Origin: Myxococcales bacterium
Lineage (GTDB): Bacteria > Myxococcota > Myxococcia > Myxococcales > Myxococcaceae
Assembly: GCA_020846875.1 (NCBI GenBank)
Contig: JADLDB010000101.1
Span: 1 to 64,000, forward strand
Length of the DNA stretch: 64,000 nucleotides
Direction: 5' to 3'
Shown here: one piece after another, positions 47,183 to 55,939 of the stretch
How the letters are laid out: each line of letters begins with the position of its first letter
How positions within the stretch are numbered: position 1 is the first letter of the stretch
The notes under the pieces: model-generated
Seen by the model: only the letters and a program-made list of their open reading frames with translations
Databases searched by the model: none
Told to the model about the DNA's origin: nothing
Position numbers and translations under genes: made by a program

Positions 47183-47253
47183 GCGTGGGCTCGAAACCGA
47201 CACCTGAGGGGCGAGAGTCTTTCTTGACCGTCCCCACGCCCGGTTTCGATACT
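47183..47253. promoter_or_regulatory. frzZ-frzA divergent control region: paired 17-base elements and frzA promoter
   Basis: Element A (GCGTGGG-C-TCGAAACCG, 47183-47199) and element B (CCCACGC-C-CGGTTTCGA, 47233-47249) lie exactly 50 bases apart. Each sub-block of B is the reverse complement of the matching sub-block of A. A promoter TTGACC (47224-47229), 18 bases, GATACT (47248-47253) faces frzA, and element B overlaps its spacer and -10. This could be a repressor or activator site for both operons. Confidence 0.5.
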
Positions 47254-47263
47254 TTCGGCTCCC

Positions 47264-47776
47264 TTGGAACAGACGCCCCTTCAGCGCGCGCTGGCGAGCG
47301 CCCCCGAGCGGTCCGTCGAGCAGGCCGCCCAGCCGGACGAGGAGTACTTCATCGTCCGCGTGGGGGAATTGACCCTGGGCGTGCGCAGCGACCTGGTGCG
47401 CGAGGTGACGCGCATGGGGCCGGTGACGCCGTTGCCCAGGGCGCCTTCCTTCCTCCTGGGAGTGGTGGGGCACCGCGGCGAGGTGGTGCCGCTCATCGAT
47501 CTGTTGCGCTTCCTCGGGCAGGGCGAGTCGAAGGCGGGCGCGCGCAGCCGCCTCTTCCTCTCCGAGCAGGGCGACTACGTGGTGGGCTTCCTCGCCGACC
47601 AGGTGATCGGCCTTCGGCGCGTCTTCGTGGCCGACAAGCTGGCGCCGCCCGCCGGCATGGGCACCACAGCCGAGTTCCTCGAAGGCGTGGTGCAGTCCCG
47701 GGAGTTCGGCACCTTGAGCCTGCTCAACCTCTCGCGGGTGGTGCAGGCCGCCCGGCAGAAGGCGCTGGCCCGGTGA
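47264..47776 (+). CDS. frzA: FrzA, CheW-like coupling protein
   Basis: The protein is about 170 residues with one CheW domain (about 28-165): YFIVRVGELTLGVRSDLVREV, FLLGVVGHRGEVVPLIDLLRFL and VVGFLADQVIGLRRV. In the Frz pathway FrzA couples the FrzCD receptor to the FrzE kinase. The only upstream in-frame start is TTG at 47264, which lies about four bases from the predicted transcript start, so the message may be leaderless. The stop TGA overlaps the ATG of frzB (TGATG). First gene of frzA-B-CD-E-G-F. Confidence 0.87.
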   Translation: MEQTPLQRALASAPERSVEQAAQPDEEYFIVRVGELTLGVRSDLVREVTRMGPVTPLPRAPSFLLGVVGHRGEVVPLIDLLRFLGQGESKAGARSRLFLSEQGDYVVGFLADQVIGLRRVFVADKLAPPAGMGTTAEFLEGVVQSREFGTLSLLNLSRVVQAARQKALAR

Positions 47777-48150
47777 TGGACGAGGCCGTCGACGTGGTGC
47801 TCTTCGAGATCGCCGGGGTGCGCTACGGCGCCGATCTCGCCCAGGTGCGCCGGGTGGATCTGGACGATCCCACCGAGAGCATCGGCTTTCCCCTGGGCCG
47901 CCCCGCCGAGGGCCGCCGCGCGCTCGTCTTCGCGGCCGAGCACTTGACCGAGTGCCGCCTGGCGGTCGACGCCGTGCTGGGCGTGCAGAAGATCCCCTTG
48001 GCCCAGTTGCGGCGCCTGCCGAAGGCGGTGGCCGCGCCTCCCCTGTCCATCGGCGCGTGGGTCGACGGCAAGGACACGGTGCTGCTGGTCGACCTCCACG
48101 CCTTGAACCCCTTCACCCGGAAACCGCAAGACCCTCTCCTTGAGGGCTAA
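47776..48150 (+). CDS. frzB: FrzB, short CheW-like protein
   Basis: The protein has 124 residues and forms a shortened CheW domain: VVLFEIAGVRYGADLAQVRRVD, ALVFAAEHLTECRLAVDAVLGV and VLLVDLHALNPF. In Myxococcus FrzB is a truncated CheW-like coupling protein with a role distinct from FrzA. The ATG at 47776 overlaps the TGA of frzA; a GTG at 47773 is also in frame. frzCD starts 13 bases after its stop. Position and length match the frz operon. Confidence 0.85.
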   Translation: MDEAVDVVLFEIAGVRYGADLAQVRRVDLDDPTESIGFPLGRPAEGRRALVFAAEHLTECRLAVDAVLGVQKIPLAQLRRLPKAVAAPPLSIGAWVDGKDTVLLVDLHALNPFTRKPQDPLLEG

Positions 48151-48163
48151 AGGAAGAAGACCC

Positions 48164-49402
48164 ATGGCCACAGAGAACCCCGACAGCGCGAAGAAGAAGA
48201 AGCCCCCGTCCGAGAAGAACGGCAACGGCGGCGGTGACGTCGCCCACCTCATCACCAGCCTCGAGCGCGCGGCCGCCGGTGACTTCGGGGTGAAGGTGGA
48301 GCTCAACGGCTACCAGGGCGAGCTGAAGGACCTGGTGAAGGTGGTGAACAAGGTGCTGGCCAGGGCCGCCGCCGAGCAGCAGCAGTCGGTCGCGCGCGGC
48401 GACGAGCTGCGCCACCTCCTGGAAGGCGCCCAGACGGCGCTGTCCGCCCTGGTGGCCCGCGGCGATCTCACCAGCTTCCAGTGGTCGCCGGTGGACGATC
48501 CGGTCCTCGATCCGCTGCTCGACGGCTTCTCCAAGGTGATCGAGACGCTGCGCACCTTCGTCCGCGAGATCAACGAGGCGGCGCTGCGGCTGTCCTCCTC
48601 CGCCAACGAGGTGCTGGCCGCGTCCACCCAGCACGAGTCGTCCTCCACCGAGCAGGCCGCGGCGATCCACGAGACCACCGCCACCATGGAGGAGCTCAAG
48701 CACGCGTCCGCACAGATCGCCGAGAACGCCGGGGCCGTGGCCCGGGTGGCCGAAGAGACGCTCAACTCCGCGCGCTCCGGCCGGGGCGCGATCGGCGAGT
48801 TCATCCAGGCCATGCAGCAGATCCGCGCCGACGGCCTGGCGGTGTCCGAGTCGATCACCAAGCTCTTGCGACGCGTGGAGCGGATCGGCACGGTGGTGGA
48901 GGTGATCGACGAGATCGCCGATCGCTCGGATCTGCTGGCGCTCAACGCCGCGCTGGAAGGCAGCCGCGCGGGCGAGGCGGGCAAGGGCTTCTCCATCGTC
49001 GCCGCGGAGATGCGGCGCCTGGCCGAAAACGTCCTCGACTCGACCAAGGAGATCAAGAACCTGATCACCGAGATCCGCGAGGCCACCGCCGCCGCCGCCA
49101 CCGCCGCCGACGCCTCGCGCACCGCTACCGAGTCCGGCGAGCGGCTGGGCAGCGTGGCGGCCAGCGCGGTGGAAGGGATCCTCGCCGGCGTGCAGGAGAC
49201 CAGCGACGCCGCCCGGGTGATCAACCTCGCCACCCAGCAGCAGCGCACCGCCACCGAGCAGGTGGTGGCCTCGATGGCCGAGATCGAAGACGTCACCCGC
49301 CAGACCACCCAGGCCTCCAAGCAGGCCACCAGCGCCGCCGCCGAGCTGACCCAGTTGGCCAGCCGCCTGTCCGAGCTGATCAAGCGCTTCAAGGCCGACT
49401 GA
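48164..49402 (+). CDS. frzCD: FrzCD, soluble methyl-accepting chemoreceptor
   Basis: The protein has 412 residues and no membrane span, so it is a cytoplasmic receptor. The basic N-terminus (AKKKKPPSEK) is like the DNA-binding tail reported for Myxococcus FrzCD. The signalling domain follows, with FGKV-type FSKVIETLRTFVREINEAAL, RVERIGTVVEVIDEIADRSD and the hairpin tip EIADRSDLLALNAALEGSRA, and helical methylation regions on each side. It is very like Myxococcus FrzCD, including the C-terminal LIKRFKAD. It signals to FrzE and is methylated by FrzF. The ATG at 48164 follows AAAGGAAG. Confidence 0.95.
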   Translation: MATENPDSAKKKKPPSEKNGNGGGDVAHLITSLERAAAGDFGVKVELNGYQGELKDLVKVVNKVLARAAAEQQQSVARGDELRHLLEGAQTALSALVARGDLTSFQWSPVDDPVLDPLLDGFSKVIETLRTFVREINEAALRLSSSANEVLAASTQHESSSTEQAAAIHETTATMEELKHASAQIAENAGAVARVAEETLNSARSGRGAIGEFIQAMQQIRADGLAVSESITKLLRRVERIGTVVEVIDEIADRSDLLALNAALEGSRAGEAGKGFSIVAAEMRRLAENVLDSTKEIKNLITEIREATAAAATAADASRTATESGERLGSVAASAVEGILAGVQETSDAARVINLATQQQRTATEQVVASMAEIEDVTRQTTQASKQATSAAAELTQLASRLSELIKRFKAD

Positions 49403-49405
49403 CGA

Positions 49406-51673
49406 GTGGACACCGAGGCCCTCAAGAAGTCCCTCCTCTCGAAGTTCGTGGAGGTGACGCAGGATCGGCTCCAGGCCATCCAGCTGGGGATCCTCGAGCT
49501 GGAGAAGCCCGGGGCGGAGCGCGCCGCCGAGGAAGTGGCCCGCGATCTCCACACCATGAAGGGCGAGGCCCGCATGCTGGGGCTGGCGGCGATCGGGCAA
49601 CTGGCTCACGCCGCGGAGGACCTGCTCAAGGCCCAGCGCGACGGGAAGGTGGACGCGCGGGGCGCCACCGATCACCTGCTGCACGCCTGCGACGCGATCG
49701 CCGACCTGCTGGAGGACCTCGACGCGGCGAAGGACGGCAACGAGGCGTCGCAGGAGATGGCGCAGCGCCTGTCTGGGGCCTCGGGCGTGGAGCTGCCCCC
49801 GCTGCGCCCCGGCGGCGCGAAGCCGGCGGGTGGCGCGCCTCGCCGCAAGCCCCAGGGCCAGAGCGCGCCGCTCCCGCCGCAGGCCTCCCCGTCGTCCCGC
49901 CCGCCCACCAGATCGGCCGTGGCCCCCGAGCCCCGGCCTTCCGCGCCCGAGCACGAGCGCACCGAGCGCACCACCCAGGATCGCAGCATTCGCGTCAACG
50001 TGGACACGCTGGACGCCCTGGGCCTGCTCGCCGGCGATCTGCTGGTTGAGAGCGCCCGCGCCGGCCTGCGCGGCGAGGACCTACAGGGCCTCTTCGAGCG
50101 CTTCTCCCGCCTGGGGGACGGGCTGCTCAAGCTGGCCGACGCGTCCCACCTCGACGAGACCAACCGCCGGCTGCTCGCCCGCTCCGAGAGCGATCTGCAC
50201 CTGCTCCGGGACGACGCCTTCCGCTTCGTGCGCGGCCACTCCGACGGCCTCAACACCCTGCACGGCAACCTGACCCAACTGGCCGATCACGTCGCCGAGG
50301 CGCGCCTGGTGCCCCTGTCCAGCGTCTTCGAGGCCTTCCCCCGCGCGGTGCGCGAGCTGGCCAACGCCCAGGGCAAGCGGATCGAGCTGATGGTGGAGAA
50401 CACCAACGCCGGCGTCGATCGCAGCATGGTGGCCGACGTGCGGGACGCGCTGGTGCACCTGATCCGCAACGCTGTCGATCACGGCATCGAGTCGCCCGAG
50501 GCGCGGTCCACCCTGGGCAAGGGCGAGGTGGGCCACATTCACCTGCGCGCCCGCGCCGACGGCGATCTGCTCGCGGTGCAGGTGGAGGACGACGGGCGGG
50601 GCATCGATCCCGAGCGGCTCAAGCAGGTGGCGGTGCAGCGGCGGGTGCTCACCGAGCGGGAGGCGGCGGCGCTGTCCGAGCGCGACGCGATGGAGCTGAT
50701 CTTCCGGGCCGGCTTCTCCACCAGAGAAGAGGTGTCCGAGGTGTCGGGCCGCGGCGTGGGCATGGACGTGGTGCGGCGGAAGGTGGAAGCCCTGGGCGGC
50801 TCGGTGGCGGTGACCAGCAGGATCGGCCGCAGCACCACCATCGCGCTGCGGCTGCCGCAGTCGCTCGCGTTGATGCGGGTGCTGCTGGTGCGCCTGGGCG
50901 ACGACGTCTACGGCATGCCCGCGGCGGACGTGGAGGCGGTGGCACGCTTCCGCCCGGAGGATCGGCTGGAGGTGATGGGCACCCTGGCGGTGATGCACCG
51001 CGGCCGGCCGGTGACGATGGCCGCCCTGGGCCCGCTGCTGGGCCTCAACGGCGGCCCTCGCTTCGAGCGCCCGCCCTGCGTGGTGGTGCGGCACGGCGAG
51101 GATCGCGCGGCGCTGGTGGTGGACGGCTTCGTCGACGAGCGCGAGGTGGCGGTGAAGCCGGTGGGCGGCGACTTCCTGAAGGGCGCGCCCTTCGTGGGCG
51201 GCTCCGCGGCGCTGGAGGACGGGCGCATGGCGGTGCTGCTGCACGTGCCGGACATCATGGCCGAGGTGCGGAAGATGTCGCGCCCCGTCACCGACGCCCA
51301 GGCCATCCGGCGGCTCAAGGTGCTGCTGGTGGACGACTCGCCCATCGCTCGCGCCACCGAGAGCGCCCTGGTGCGCGCGCTGGGCCACACCGTCGAAGAG
51401 GCCCAGGACGGCGAGGACGGCTGGGCCCGCCTGCAGGGCGGCAGCTTCGATCTGATCCTCACCGACGTGCAGATGCCGCGCCTCGACGGCTTCGCCTTGA
51501 CGCGGCGGATCAAGCAGACGCCCGAGCTGACGCGGATCCCGGTGGTGATCCTCTCCTCGCTGGCCTCGCCGGAAGACAAACGTCGCGGCCTCGACGCGGG
51601 CGCCGACGCCTACCTCATCAAGGGGGAGCTGGGCGTGGAGAGCCTGGCGCTGACCATCGACCGCCTCACGTGA
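49406..51673 (+). CDS. frzE: FrzE, CheA-CheY fusion kinase
   Basis: The protein has 755 residues. The Hpt domain has His49 in DLHTMKGEARML, the same number as in Myxococcus FrzE. A long Ala/Pro/Arg linker (about 120-190) follows, then a dimerisation domain, an ATPase domain (HLIRNAVDHGIESPEA, VEDDGRGIDPE, GRGVGMDVVRRKVEALGG) and a CheW-like region. The C-terminal receiver has DD near 643 and Asp687 in LILTDVQMPR. FrzE autophosphorylates at His and passes phosphate to FrzZ, and its own receiver is thought to inhibit the kinase. The GTG at 49406 lies three bases after frzCD; its stop overlaps frzG. Confidence 0.95.
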   Translation: MDTEALKKSLLSKFVEVTQDRLQAIQLGILELEKPGAERAAEEVARDLHTMKGEARMLGLAAIGQLAHAAEDLLKAQRDGKVDARGATDHLLHACDAIADLLEDLDAAKDGNEASQEMAQRLSGASGVELPPLRPGGAKPAGGAPRRKPQGQSAPLPPQASPSSRPPTRSAVAPEPRPSAPEHERTERTTQDRSIRVNVDTLDALGLLAGDLLVESARAGLRGEDLQGLFERFSRLGDGLLKLADASHLDETNRRLLARSESDLHLLRDDAFRFVRGHSDGLNTLHGNLTQLADHVAEARLVPLSSVFEAFPRAVRELANAQGKRIELMVENTNAGVDRSMVADVRDALVHLIRNAVDHGIESPEARSTLGKGEVGHIHLRARADGDLLAVQVEDDGRGIDPERLKQVAVQRRVLTEREAAALSERDAMELIFRAGFSTREEVSEVSGRGVGMDVVRRKVEALGGSVAVTSRIGRSTTIALRLPQSLALMRVLLVRLGDDVYGMPAADVEAVARFRPEDRLEVMGTLAVMHRGRPVTMAALGPLLGLNGGPRFERPPCVVVRHGEDRAALVVDGFVDEREVAVKPVGGDFLKGAPFVGGSAALEDGRMAVLLHVPDIMAEVRKMSRPVTDAQAIRRLKVLLVDDSPIARATESALVRALGHTVEEAQDGEDGWARLQGGSFDLILTDVQMPRLDGFALTRRIKQTPELTRIPVVILSSLASPEDKRRGLDAGADAYLIKGELGVESLALTIDRLT

Positions 51674-52671
51674 TCTGCAAGGTCCTCCTGGTCGAGACGA
51701 CGGGCGCGCTGTCCAAGCGCCTGCCGGAGCTGTTCCGGGGAGATCTCGAGGCCGCCGGCCCGGTGGCTCCTGCCCAACTGCTGGAGGCGGTGCGGGAGCT
51801 CGAGCCGCGCGTGGCCCTGGTGGAGATCGACGGCCCCTCGCCGGAGGCGCAGCGGGCGATCGAGGCGGTGATGGCCGAGCAGCCGGTGCCGGTCCTCCTG
51901 GTGGTGCAGGGCGCGGAGCAGCGGTCCACCGCCTTCGAGCTGCTCGCGGCAGGCGCGCTGGACGTCTTCGAACTCCCCGCGCGCACCGACGGGGCGGTGT
52001 TGGCGGCCCTGCGACGGCAGATCCTGCTCCTGTCGAAGGTGTCGGTGGTGCGGCACCCCCGCGGCAGGCGCAGGCGGAAGACCGTGTCGCGGATCATCGC
52101 GCTCAAGCCCGCCTACCCGCTGGTGGCGATCGCCGCCTCGCTGGGAGGGCCTCGAGCGCTGGCCGAGCTGCTGGGAGGCATTCCGTCCGGCTTCGGCGCG
52201 CCGATCGTGGTGTGCCAGCACATCACCCCCGGCTTCTCGGACGATCTCGCGCGCTGGCTGCAGGCGGAGACGGGCCTCAAGGTGCACGAGGCCGCCGACG
52301 GGCAACCTCTGGCGAAGGGGGAGGTCTTCATCGCTCCGGCGCACCTCCACCTGCTGGTGACTGCGGGGGGCACGCTGAAGCTGGACGACGGGCCGGAGGT
52401 GGGGGGCTTCAAGCCGGCGTGCGACGTGCTGCTCAAGAGCGTGGCGCAGGCCTTCGGCGCTCGCGCCGTCGGCGTGGTGCTGACGGGCATGGGGAAGGAC
52501 GGGGCGAAGGGCCTCAAAGAGATCCGCGCCCGGGGCGGGCGCACCGTGGCGCAGGACGAGGCGTCGTGCGTGGTGTTCGGCATGCCGAAGGAGGCGATCG
52601 CCGCGGGGGCGGTGGAGAAGGTGATGCCGCTGGCGCAGATCGCCGCGCAGCTCGCGAGGTGGGTGGCGTGA
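51670..52671 (+). CDS. frzG: FrzG, CheB-type methylesterase with degenerate receiver
   Basis: The protein has 333 residues. The C-terminal methylesterase domain (about 150-333) has the catalytic triad Ser157 in ASLGGPRA, His184 in CQHITPGF and Asp277 in GMGKDGAKG. It would demethylate or deamidate FrzCD. The N-terminal receiver-like domain (about 1-115) lacks the acidic pair after strand 1 (LLVETTGA) and has VEID at the acceptor region instead of the usual LVD; it probably is not phosphorylated in the usual way. The GTG at 51670 overlaps the frzE stop (GTGA). The stop overlaps the frzF start. Confidence 0.9.
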   Translation: MICKVLLVETTGALSKRLPELFRGDLEAAGPVAPAQLLEAVRELEPRVALVEIDGPSPEAQRAIEAVMAEQPVPVLLVVQGAEQRSTAFELLAAGALDVFELPARTDGAVLAALRRQILLLSKVSVVRHPRGRRRRKTVSRIIALKPAYPLVAIAASLGGPRALAELLGGIPSGFGAPIVVCQHITPGFSDDLARWLQAETGLKVHEAADGQPLAKGEVFIAPAHLHLLVTAGGTLKLDDGPEVGGFKPACDVLLKSVAQAFGARAVGVVLTGMGKDGAKGLKEIRARGGRTVAQDEASCVVFGMPKEAIAAGAVEKVMPLAQIAAQLARWVA

Positions 52672-54272
52672 GCGGCGAGGCCTTGAACATCGAGCGCGCG
52701 GCGCTGGAGCAACTGTCGGCGCTGCTGCTCGAGCGCGCGGGCCTCAAGATCACCCCCGACGGGTACTACGGGCTGCGGCTGGCGCTGCAGGCGCGCATGC
52801 CGGCCCTGGGGCTGTCGGACGCGGCCGACTACGTGCGCCGCTTGAGGCAGTTGGCGGGAGAGGCGGAGCTGCGCGCGCTGCTGCCGCTGGTCACCGTCGG
52901 CAAGACGGAGTTCTTCCGCGACTCGCGGCAGTTCGAGGCCTTCGAGAGGCAGGTGTTCCCCGCGGTGCTGGAGGCCAGGCTGGTCGACGGCCACCAGGTG
53001 AAGCTGTGGTCCGCCGGCTGCGCGACGGGGGAGGAGCCCTACAGCCTGGCGATGGTGGCGGTAGAGAAGGGCGCGACGGCGCAGACGGTGGACATCTGGG
53101 CGACGGACTTGAATCCGGTGGCCGCGGAGACGGCGGCGAAGGGCGTCTACCCGGCGCGCCGGCTGGTGGGTGTCTCGGAGGAGCGGATCCAACGCTTCTT
53201 CGTGGAGAGCCACGGCAGCTACGAGGTGACGGGGCCGGTGCGCGCGCTGGTCCGCTTCGAGCCGCACAACCTGGCGGCGCCGATCTGGCCGCAGGTGCGG
53301 GCGGGATCGCTGGACGTGATCTTCTGCCGCAACGTGATCATCTACTTCGATCAGCCCACCATCGTCGGGGTGATGGAGCGCTTCTACGAGGCGCTGCGGC
53401 CCGGCGGGTGGTTGTTCCTCGGCTACTCCGAGAGCCTGTTCAAGATCAGCACCCGCTTCGAGATGGTGGAGGTGGGCGGCACCTTCGCCTACCAGCGGCC
53501 GATGGTGGAAGGGCGCAGCAAGCCGACGGGGATGGTGGCCCGGCAGTTCGTCCCGGCCGACGCGCACCGCTCCCCCACCGACGTCGAGACGGTGCTGCGG
53601 GGGATCCGAAGGGAGCAGGCGAGGCGCCCGCCGCCAGCGCCGCCGCGGCCGTCGGCTCCTCCGCCCAGGCCGTCAGCGCCTCCCCGGCCGTCAGCCCCGG
53701 TGCCCCCGCCGCGCCCCTCTGCCCCCGCCTCGTCGGACTCGGGCCTCCTGGAGAAGCACCTGACGCCGGTGGAGCGGCTGGCGGCGGTGATCAACTGCAT
53801 CGAGGCGGGCGACTTCCCGCGCGCGCTGCGCATGGTGCGGCGGCTGACGGACGACGAGCCGGACGATCTGGCGGCGCGGCTCACCCTGGGCAACGTGCAG
53901 GCGCTGATGGGCAACGTGGACGAGGCGCGTGAGGCGTACCAGGCGGCGCTGAACCGGGAACCTCTGTGCGTGGAGGCCCGCCTGTACCTGGCGCTGGCGG
54001 CGATGCAGGCGAGCCAGCTCGAGGAGGCGAAGACGGAGCTGACCCGCGCGCTCTTCCTCGAGCCCACCCTCGTCGTCGGCCACTACCTGCTGGGCCAGGT
54101 GAACGAGCGGCGCCAGGACGCCGAGGCCGCTCGGCGGGCCTACCGGAACGCCGTGCAGCAGCGAAGGGCCCCAGCCCACGATCTCATTGGGCATTTCCCG
54201 GATCTCCCGCGCTCCAACGAGGCCATCGCCCAGGCTGCCCAGTACCGGCTTGCGGCCCTGTCCGAGGCGTGA
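52668..54272 (+). CDS. frzF: FrzF, CheR-type methyltransferase with TPR tail
   Basis: The protein has 534 residues. The CheR methyltransferase domain (about 1-275) has [10 protein letters not shown], the SAM site [15 protein letters not shown], and [13 protein letters not shown] Pro/Ser/Arg linker follows with repeats of PPRPSAP (about 320-360). The C-terminal part (about 365-534) has TPR hairpins ([35 protein letters not shown]). FrzF methylates FrzCD, and the TPR part is known to control site choice in Myxococcus. The GTG at 52668 overlaps the frzG stop. It ends the operon; rpmE follows after 74 bases. Confidence 0.93.
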   Translation: MSGEALNIERAALEQLSALLLERAGLKITPDGYYGLRLALQARMPALGLSDAADYVRRLRQLAGEAELRALLPLVTVGKTEFFRDSRQFEAFERQVFPAVLEARLVDGHQVKLWSAGCATGEEPYSLAMVAVEKGATAQTVDIWATDLNPVAAETAAKGVYPARRLVGVSEERIQRFFVESHGSYEVTGPVRALVRFEPHNLAAPIWPQVRAGSLDVIFCRNVIIYFDQPTIVGVMERFYEALRPGGWLFLGYSESLFKISTRFEMVEVGGTFAYQRPMVEGRSKPTGMVARQFVPADAHRSPTDVETVLRGIRREQARRPPPAPPRPSAPPPRPSAPPRPSAPVPPPRPSAPASSDSGLLEKHLTPVERLAAVINCIEAGDFPRALRMVRRLTDDEPDDLAARLTLGNVQALMGNVDEAREAYQAALNREPLCVEARLYLALAAMQASQLEEAKTELTRALFLEPTLVVGHYLLGQVNERRQDAEAARRAYRNAVQQRRAPAHDLIGHFPDLPRSNEAIAQAAQYRLAALSEA

Positions 54273-54298
54273 TTAATGGCGCGGCTCCCGCCACTCCT

Positions 54299-54316
54299 CC
54301 GGGAACTGACTCCCGG
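54299..54316 (+). promoter_or_regulatory. Stem-loop in the rpmE leader
   Basis: CCGGGA, ACTGAC, TCCCGG: a 6-bp perfect stem between the frzF stop and the rpmE start. It could end the frz transcript or act on rpmE; no T-run. Confidence 0.35.
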
Positions 54317-54346
54317 GGCAAGGCGGCTGTGAAAGGCACTGAGATC

Positions 54347-54568
54347 ATGAAGGCTGAAGGACACCCCGACTATCCGCCCTGCCGCATCACCTGCGCGTGC
54401 GGCAACGTGATCGAGACCCGCAGCACGCGCGGCTCCTTCCACGTCGAAATCTGCAGCAACTGCCACCCCTTCTTCACCGGCAAGTACAAGCTGGTGGACA
54501 CCCAGGGCCGCATCGATCGCTTCAAGAAGAAGTACGAGGCGAAGAAGGGCTCGGCCGCCAAGGCCTGA
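54347..54568 (+). CDS. rpmE: 50S ribosomal protein L31
   Basis: The 73-residue protein is a complete L31. It has Cys12 and Cys16 (CRITCACG) and Cys37 and Cys40 (EICSNCHPF), so it is the zinc-bearing form, and the conserved HPFFTGK motif. The C-terminus is basic. It binds the 50S subunit at the central protuberance. The start is the ATG at 54347. A hairpin terminator follows, then a DUF1385 protein. Confidence 0.95.
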   Translation: MKAEGHPDYPPCRITCACGNVIETRSTRGSFHVEICSNCHPFFTGKYKLVDTQGRIDRFKKKYEAKKGSAAKA

Positions 54569-54592
54569 GCTGCTGCGGCTTGCTGGCTTCGG

Positions 54593-54632
54593 GCGCTCGT
54601 CGGGGAGGTCCCGGCGGGCGCTTCGTGCTTTT
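54593..54632 (+). terminator. Terminator after rpmE
   Basis: A 12-bp stem with two G-U pairs (54593-54604 with 54610-54621) and a 5-base loop, followed by TTCGTGCTTTT. Confidence 0.65.
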
Positions 54633-54731
54633 CAGCGCCGCTTTATGCCTGGCGGCGAAGGCGGAAGGCGGCGCGCCGTCGAAGGCGGCCTGACTGGCAA
54701 CGGGAGCCCCAACCCGCTATCTGCGCTTCCC

Positions 54732-55844
54732 GTGAGCAGCCCCGCAGCGGGTCCCCGCCAGCCCTACATCGGCGGACAGGCGGTCATCGAAGGCGTGATG
54801 ATGCGCAGCCCGAAGTCCTTCGTGGTGGCCGTCCGGCGGTACGACGGGCGGATCGCCATTCGTGAGCAGGCCTGGCACGTCCTGTGGCCGAAGCTGAAGT
54901 TCCTGCGCTGGCCGATCTTCCGCGGCGCCGTGGTGCTGGCCGAGTCGCTGCACAACGGCTTCTCGGCGCTCAAGTTCTCCGGCGAGCACGGGCTGCCGCC
55001 GGAAGAGCAGGGCAAGGCCAAGAAGCCGGGCGCCTCGGTGTCGGCCTTCCTGGCGGCGATCTTCTCCGCCCTGGTGGGGGCGGGCGACGGCGAGCCGGGC
55101 CAGCCTTCGGGGCAGCAGCCGAAGCCGGACGGCGCCAGCTCCACCGGCAGCGATCTGATGCTGGCGCTGGCCACGGTGGTGATGGTGGCTTTCTTCATCG
55201 GGCTGCCGCACGCGCTGACCTGGCTGGTGGGGCGCGCGCTGGGCGACGGCTTCGACACCCAGAGCTTCACCTTCCACTTCGTCGACGGCGTCTTCCGGGT
55301 GCTGATCCTGGTCGGCTACGTCTGGGTGCTGTCCAAGACGAAGGACGCGGCGCGGCTGTTCGAGTACCACGGGGCGGAGCACAAGGCGATCTGGGCCTAC
55401 GAGTCCTACAAGCCGCTGGTGGTGGGCGAGGCGAAGCCCTTCACCACCCGGCACCCGCGCTGCGGGACCAGCTTCCTCTTCATCGTGGTGGGCGTGGCGG
55501 TGCTGCTGCACGTGGCGCTGCTGCCCTTCGTGCCGAAGCTGCACGACAACGCCTTCATCAACCAGGCGCTGATGGTGCTGATCAAGGTGCCGATGGCCTT
55601 CCCCATCGCCGGCCTCGCGTACGAGCTGCAGCGGTGGAGCGCGAAGGACAACTGCCCGGCGTTCATCAAGGCCCTGACCCGGCCCGGCATCTGGCTGCAG
55701 GGGATCACCACCAAAGAGCCGACCGACGCGCAGCAGGAGATCGCGCTGCTGTCCCTCGACCGGGCGCTGGCTCGCGAGGAAGGGCGCCCGAGATCGAGCG
55801 ACGGCGTGACGCTGTACGAGACCTTCGAGAAGGCCGCGGCCTGA
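54732..55844 (+). CDS. DUF1385 membrane protein
   Basis: The protein is about 370 residues. It opens with the family signature [16 protein letters not shown]. Membrane segments lie near 145-175 and 205-230 and in the C-terminal third ([17 protein letters not shown]). The conserved [15 protein letters not shown] stretch and [10 protein letters not shown] follow. In many bacteria this gene lies beside rpmE and prfA, as here next to rpmE; its biochemical role is not known. I chose GTG at 54732 because the family signature begins soon after; the ATG at 54645 would add 29 unlike residues and lies just past the terminator. Confidence 0.82.
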   Translation: MSSPAAGPRQPYIGGQAVIEGVMMRSPKSFVVAVRRYDGRIAIREQAWHVLWPKLKFLRWPIFRGAVVLAESLHNGFSALKFSGEHGLPPEEQGKAKKPGASVSAFLAAIFSALVGAGDGEPGQPSGQQPKPDGASSTGSDLMLALATVVMVAFFIGLPHALTWLVGRALGDGFDTQSFTFHFVDGVFRVLILVGYVWVLSKTKDAARLFEYHGAEHKAIWAYESYKPLVVGEAKPFTTRHPRCGTSFLFIVVGVAVLLHVALLPFVPKLHDNAFINQALMVLIKVPMAFPIAGLAYELQRWSAKDNCPAFIKALTRPGIWLQGITTKEPTDAQQEIALLSLDRALAREEGRPRSSDGVTLYETFEKAAA

Positions 55845-55939
55845 AAAGGCGCGCGCCAGGAATTAGACAGATCCTCCAGCTCACGTAGCGTCTCGATCAG
55901 GCCTGTTGCACCAGGGCTTCACGCTCAACCGGAGGATCG

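Noticed and set aside
53640-53730. CRISPR-like or mobile repeat
   Set aside because: It is the coding repeat for the Pro/Ser linker of FrzF, irregular and in frame.
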